From NCBI RefSeq assembly GCF_004330295.1, contig NZ_SJOJ01000029.1, positions 1 through 64,000 on the forward strand: a stretch of 64,000 bases of DNA, read 5' to 3'. Of this stretch, positions 61,540 through 64,000 are shown in pieces; position 1 is the first letter of the stretch, and the number at the start of each line of letters is the position of its first letter. Position numbers and translations under genes: made by a program. Under the pieces are notes generated by a model. It was not told where the DNA came from, searched no databases, and saw nothing but the letters and a program-made list of their open reading frames with translations. Source of the DNA: Rahnella victoriana. Its GTDB lineage: Bacteria > Pseudomonadota > Gammaproteobacteria > Enterobacterales > Enterobacteriaceae.

Positions 61540-63289
61540 CTGAAGCCTCTTTTTGATTATTCACTATGTCTGCGTTTTCATCGGCAGTCAGCGCATCCGG
61601 TTCAACGTTCATGGTGCGCAATACGCCGCCCATGATGGCGCCAAACACCGGTGCGGAAACGGCCCCACCGTAATATTTCCCTGCCTGCGGATCGTTGATG
61701 ACCACCACAAGGGCAAATCTTGGATTGCTTGCGGGCGCAACGCCGGCGGTATAGGCAATGTATTTGTTAACGTATTTACCGTCCGGCCCGACTTTCTTCG
61801 CGGTACCGGTTTTAATCGCAATACGGTAGCCCTTGATCGCCGCCTTCACGCCACCGCCGCCAGGCAGTGCCACGCTTTCCATCATATGTACGACGGTACG
61901 TACCAGCGGTTCAGGGAAAACACGTTCGCCGGAAACCGGCGGATCAACTTTGGTGATCGACAATGGGCGATAAACGCCCATGCTGCCGATCGTTGCGTAG
62001 ACTCGCGCCAACTGGAGAGGTGTCACCATTAGCCCGTAGCCGAAAGAGAAGGTGGCCCTCTCTATGTCAGACCACCGTTGTTTTTTAGGGTATAAGCCAC
62101 TGCTTTCTCCAACCAGCCCCAAATTGGTCGGTTTTCCCAGTCCGAATCGCGAGTAAGTATCTACCAGCTCAGCGGATGGCATCGATAACGCCAGTCGTGA
62201 AACACCGACGTTACTCGACTTCTGCAAGATGCCCGTGACGGAAAGCTCCGCGTAACGGGCAACATCTTTAATCTCATGACCGTTAATCCGGTACGGCAAG
62301 GTATTCAGTACGCTGTTCTCGCGCACCACGCCGTTTTTCAGCGCCGTCATCACCACCATCGGCTTGACGGTGGAACCCGGCTCGAAGATGTCGGTGATGG
62401 CACGGTTACGCATCACGTCTTTCGGCGTATCCGGCATATTGTTTGGGTTGTAAGACGGGCTGTTGGCCATCGCCAGCACTTCGCCGGTTTGCACATCAAC
62501 CAGTACCGCCGTGCCTGATTCCGCTTTGTTGAACGCCACGGCGTTATTTAATTCGCGGTAAACCAGCGCCTGTAAACGTTCGTCGATGCTCAGCGCCAGA
62601 TTGTGGGCGGCCTGGCTGTCAACGGTGGAGATATCTTCAATGACGCGGCCAAAGCGGTCTTTACGGATGGTCCGTTCGCCCGGTTTGCCGGTCAGCCAGC
62701 GGTCAAAACTCTTCTCAACGCCCTCAATGCCTTCGCCGTCGATGTTGGTCACACCGATAACGTGGGATGTCACCTGCCCGGCCGGATAATAACGGCGGGA
62801 TTCCTGACGCAGGGAGATACCCGGCAGTTTGAGTTTGTGAATGTATTCGCCGACCGCAGGGTTAACCTGACGCGCCAGATAGACAAAACGTCCGTTGGGA
62901 TTGGCATTAATACGGGAGACAAGTTGATCGAGTGGCATATTCAGCGCATCCGCCAGTGCTTTCCAGCGGGTATCGACGGTAATGCCACCGCGATCTTTCA
63001 CTTCTTTGGGATCTGCCCAGATCGCATTCACCGGCACGCTGACCGCCAGAGGACGGCCGGAACGATCGGTGATCATGCCACGGGAGGTCGGGATAGTTTG
63101 TACACGCAGGGAGCGCAAATCGCCTTCTTTAACCAGTTTGTCCGGGTTAATGACTTGCAGGTAGGCCACACGCAACATCAGGCCAACCAGTGCCAGCAGG
63201 ATACAGGCGCACAACAACGCAAAACGCCAGCTGATAAAGCTGGCTTGATCTTCGGGACGCTTTAACTTCGCGGTGCGTGTTGCTTTCAT
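61526..63289 (-). CDS. ftsI: septal peptidoglycan transpeptidase FtsI (PBP3)
   Basis: Class B penicillin-binding protein of the divisome and partner of FtsW. Its 587 residues (E. coli 588) have a cytosolic tail, one membrane helix (about 22-42), the pedestal domain, and the transpeptidase domain with STVK (Ser306 nucleophile), SSN (358-360) and KTGT (493-496). All active-site motifs are intact. It is 27 bases downstream of ftsL, and its end overlaps murE. Confidence 0.98.
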   Translation of the reverse strand: MKATRTAKLKRPEDQASFISWRFALLCACILLALVGLMLRVAYLQVINPDKLVKEGDLRSLRVQTIPTSRGMITDRSGRPLAVSVPVNAIWADPKEVKDRGGITVDTRWKALADALNMPLDQLVSRINANPNGRFVYLARQVNPAVGEYIHKLKLPGISLRQESRRYYPAGQVTSHVIGVTNIDGEGIEGVEKSFDRWLTGKPGERTIRKDRFGRVIEDISTVDSQAAHNLALSIDERLQALVYRELNNAVAFNKAESGTAVLVDVQTGEVLAMANSPSYNPNNMPDTPKDVMRNRAITDIFEPGSTVKPMVVMTALKNGVVRENSVLNTLPYRINGHEIKDVARYAELSVTGILQKSSNVGVSRLALSMPSAELVDTYSRFGLGKPTNLGLVGESSGLYPKKQRWSDIERATFSFGYGLMVTPLQLARVYATIGSMGVYRPLSITKVDPPVSGERVFPEPLVRTVVHMMESVALPGGGGVKAAIKGYRIAIKTGTAKKVGPDGKYVNKYIAYTAGVAPASNPRFALVVVINDPQAGKYYGGAVSAPVFGAIMGGVLRTMNVEPDALTADENADIVNNQKEASGGRS

Positions 63290-63316
63290 TAGCTGCCTGT
63301 ATTCTCCGTGCGCATT

Positions 63317-63637
63317 TTAAGGCTGAACCACAATAATTTCTTGAGATGGATCAACGTGCTGCATCTGCAATTTCTCCGTTGCGATGCGTTCTACCCGGCT
63401 GTGATCGCCGAGAGCATTCTCTTCAAGGATCAGGTTGCGCCATTCGATATCCAGCGCATCCCTTTCCAGCACTAACTGTTCGCGCTGAGCCGTCAGTAAA
63501 CGCGTACGGTGAGCGGTAGTGACCACAAAAATTGCACTGACCAAAACGGCGATCAGCAGAATCAACGGGATTTTGCCGTTGCGAAGAATATCGCTGGCGA
63601 TCACTCCCACTAATCCGTGGCGTTCGTTGCCTATCAC
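63317..63637 (-). CDS. ftsL: cell division protein FtsL
   Basis: Small bitopic divisome protein that pairs with FtsB through a coiled coil and signals to FtsWI. At 106 residues it is shorter than E. coli FtsL (121), lacking part of the cytosolic tail. The membrane helix is near 22-42, and the periplasmic coiled coil and C-terminus ([40 protein letters not shown]) are almost identical to E. coli. The start is a GTG that overlaps the rsmH stop as GTGA. Confidence 0.95.
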   Translation of the reverse strand: MIGNERHGLVGVIASDILRNGKIPLILLIAVLVSAIFVVTTAHRTRLLTAQREQLVLERDALDIEWRNLILEENALGDHSRVERIATEKLQMQHVDPSQEIIVVQP

Positions 63638-64000
63638 GCTGTAGTTCTCTCAGCAAAACGCAGCACTGAGCTACGTGCCCGCGGGTTTTCCGCCACTTCC
63701 GCTTCAGAAGGCATCATTTTCCCGACTGATTTCAGGGAACGTCCGCCAAGCTCCGCGATTTGTGCTTCCGTCATCGGGATACCTGCCGGTACCTGTGCGC
63801 CACGGCTATGCTGGCGGATAAAGCGTTTCACAATGCGGTCTTCCAGAGAGTGGAAGCTGATCACAGATAAACGGCCTTCAGGAGCCAGAATTTCCAGCGC
63901 ACCGTCGAGGGCGCGTTCAATTTCTTCCAGCTCGCTATTGATGTAGATACGGATCGCCTGGAAGCTGCGGGTGGCCGGATGTTTATGTTTTTCGCGTACC
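63634..64000 (-). CDS. rsmH: 16S rRNA (cytosine(1402)-N(4))-methyltransferase RsmH, partial
   Basis: Only the last 121 codons are inside the window; the gene continues past its right edge. The visible part has [40 protein letters not shown] and [12 protein letters not shown], the signature blocks of the MraW/RsmH methyltransferase, which modifies C1402 of 16S rRNA with S-adenosylmethionine. An internal ATG at 63864 is not the start, because the conserved frame is open upstream to 64000. It precedes ftsL in the usual dcw order. Confidence 0.95.
   Translation of the reverse strand, partial: VREKHKHPATRSFQAIRIYINSELEEIERALDGALEILAPEGRLSVISFHSLEDRIVKRFIRQHSRGAQVPAGIPMTEAQIAELGGRSLKSVGKMMPSEAEVAENPRARSSVLRFAERTTA

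Overview
The window is about 64 kb of a chromosome from the order Enterobacterales. The proteins are close to their Escherichia coli counterparts along most of its length, and the backbone gene order is the E. coli order from rsmH/ftsL through lpxC, secM-secA, coaE, nadC, ampDE, aroP, pdhR-aceEF-lpd, acnB, speED, cueO and hpt. Accessory inserts sit at several joints. The DUF721 gene beside secM and the general divergence suggest a Yersiniaceae-like genome (Rahnella, Ewingella, Rouxiella or Serratia). That placement is an inference; no 16S gene is present to test it.

Left part (1-10.2 kb): hpt, then a complete sorbitol (glucitol) operon srlA-srlE-srlB-srlD-gutM-srlR-gutQ on the minus strand. 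The operon lies between hpt and cueO, where E. coli K-12 carries gcd. Paired inverted-repeat boxes upstream of both srlA and srlR look like SrlR operators. cueO has a textbook CueR-type promoter with a 19-bp spacer. yacC and the spermidine genes speE-speD follow on the plus strand.

10.2-17.1 kb: an outer-membrane beta-barrel protein of unknown role, a YddG-type exporter, yacL and acnB. Next comes a gene-poor stretch with an orphan minus-strand terminator, and then an AT-rich pair of small unknown genes, the second exported.

17.1-22.0 kb: a four-gene chaperone-usher fimbrial operon on the minus strand (pilin, chaperone, usher, two-domain adhesin). The two unknown genes and this operon together occupy the lpd-acnB interval.

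22.2-35.4 kb: the pyruvate dehydrogenase locus (lpd, aceF, aceE, pdhR) with a perfect PdhR box, and divergent aroP with two TyrR boxes. A GPH symporter plus GH43 arabinofuranosidase pair follows, then ampE and ampD.

35.4-47.2 kb: nadC, the type IV pilin triad ppdD-hofB-hofC, guaC, coaE, zapD, yacG, mutT, and secA-secM. SecM retains most of the translational arrest motif but lacks its first aromatic residue. A DUF721 (DciA-like) gene lies antisense between secM and lpxC.

47.2-64.0 kb: lpxC and the dcw cell-wall and division cluster on the minus strand (ftsZ, ftsA, ftsQ, ddlB, murC, murG, ftsW, murD, mraY, murF, murE, ftsI, ftsL). Stops and starts mostly overlap or nearly abut. The window ends inside rsmH. 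I saw no tRNA, rRNA, insertion sequence, phage gene or CRISPR array.
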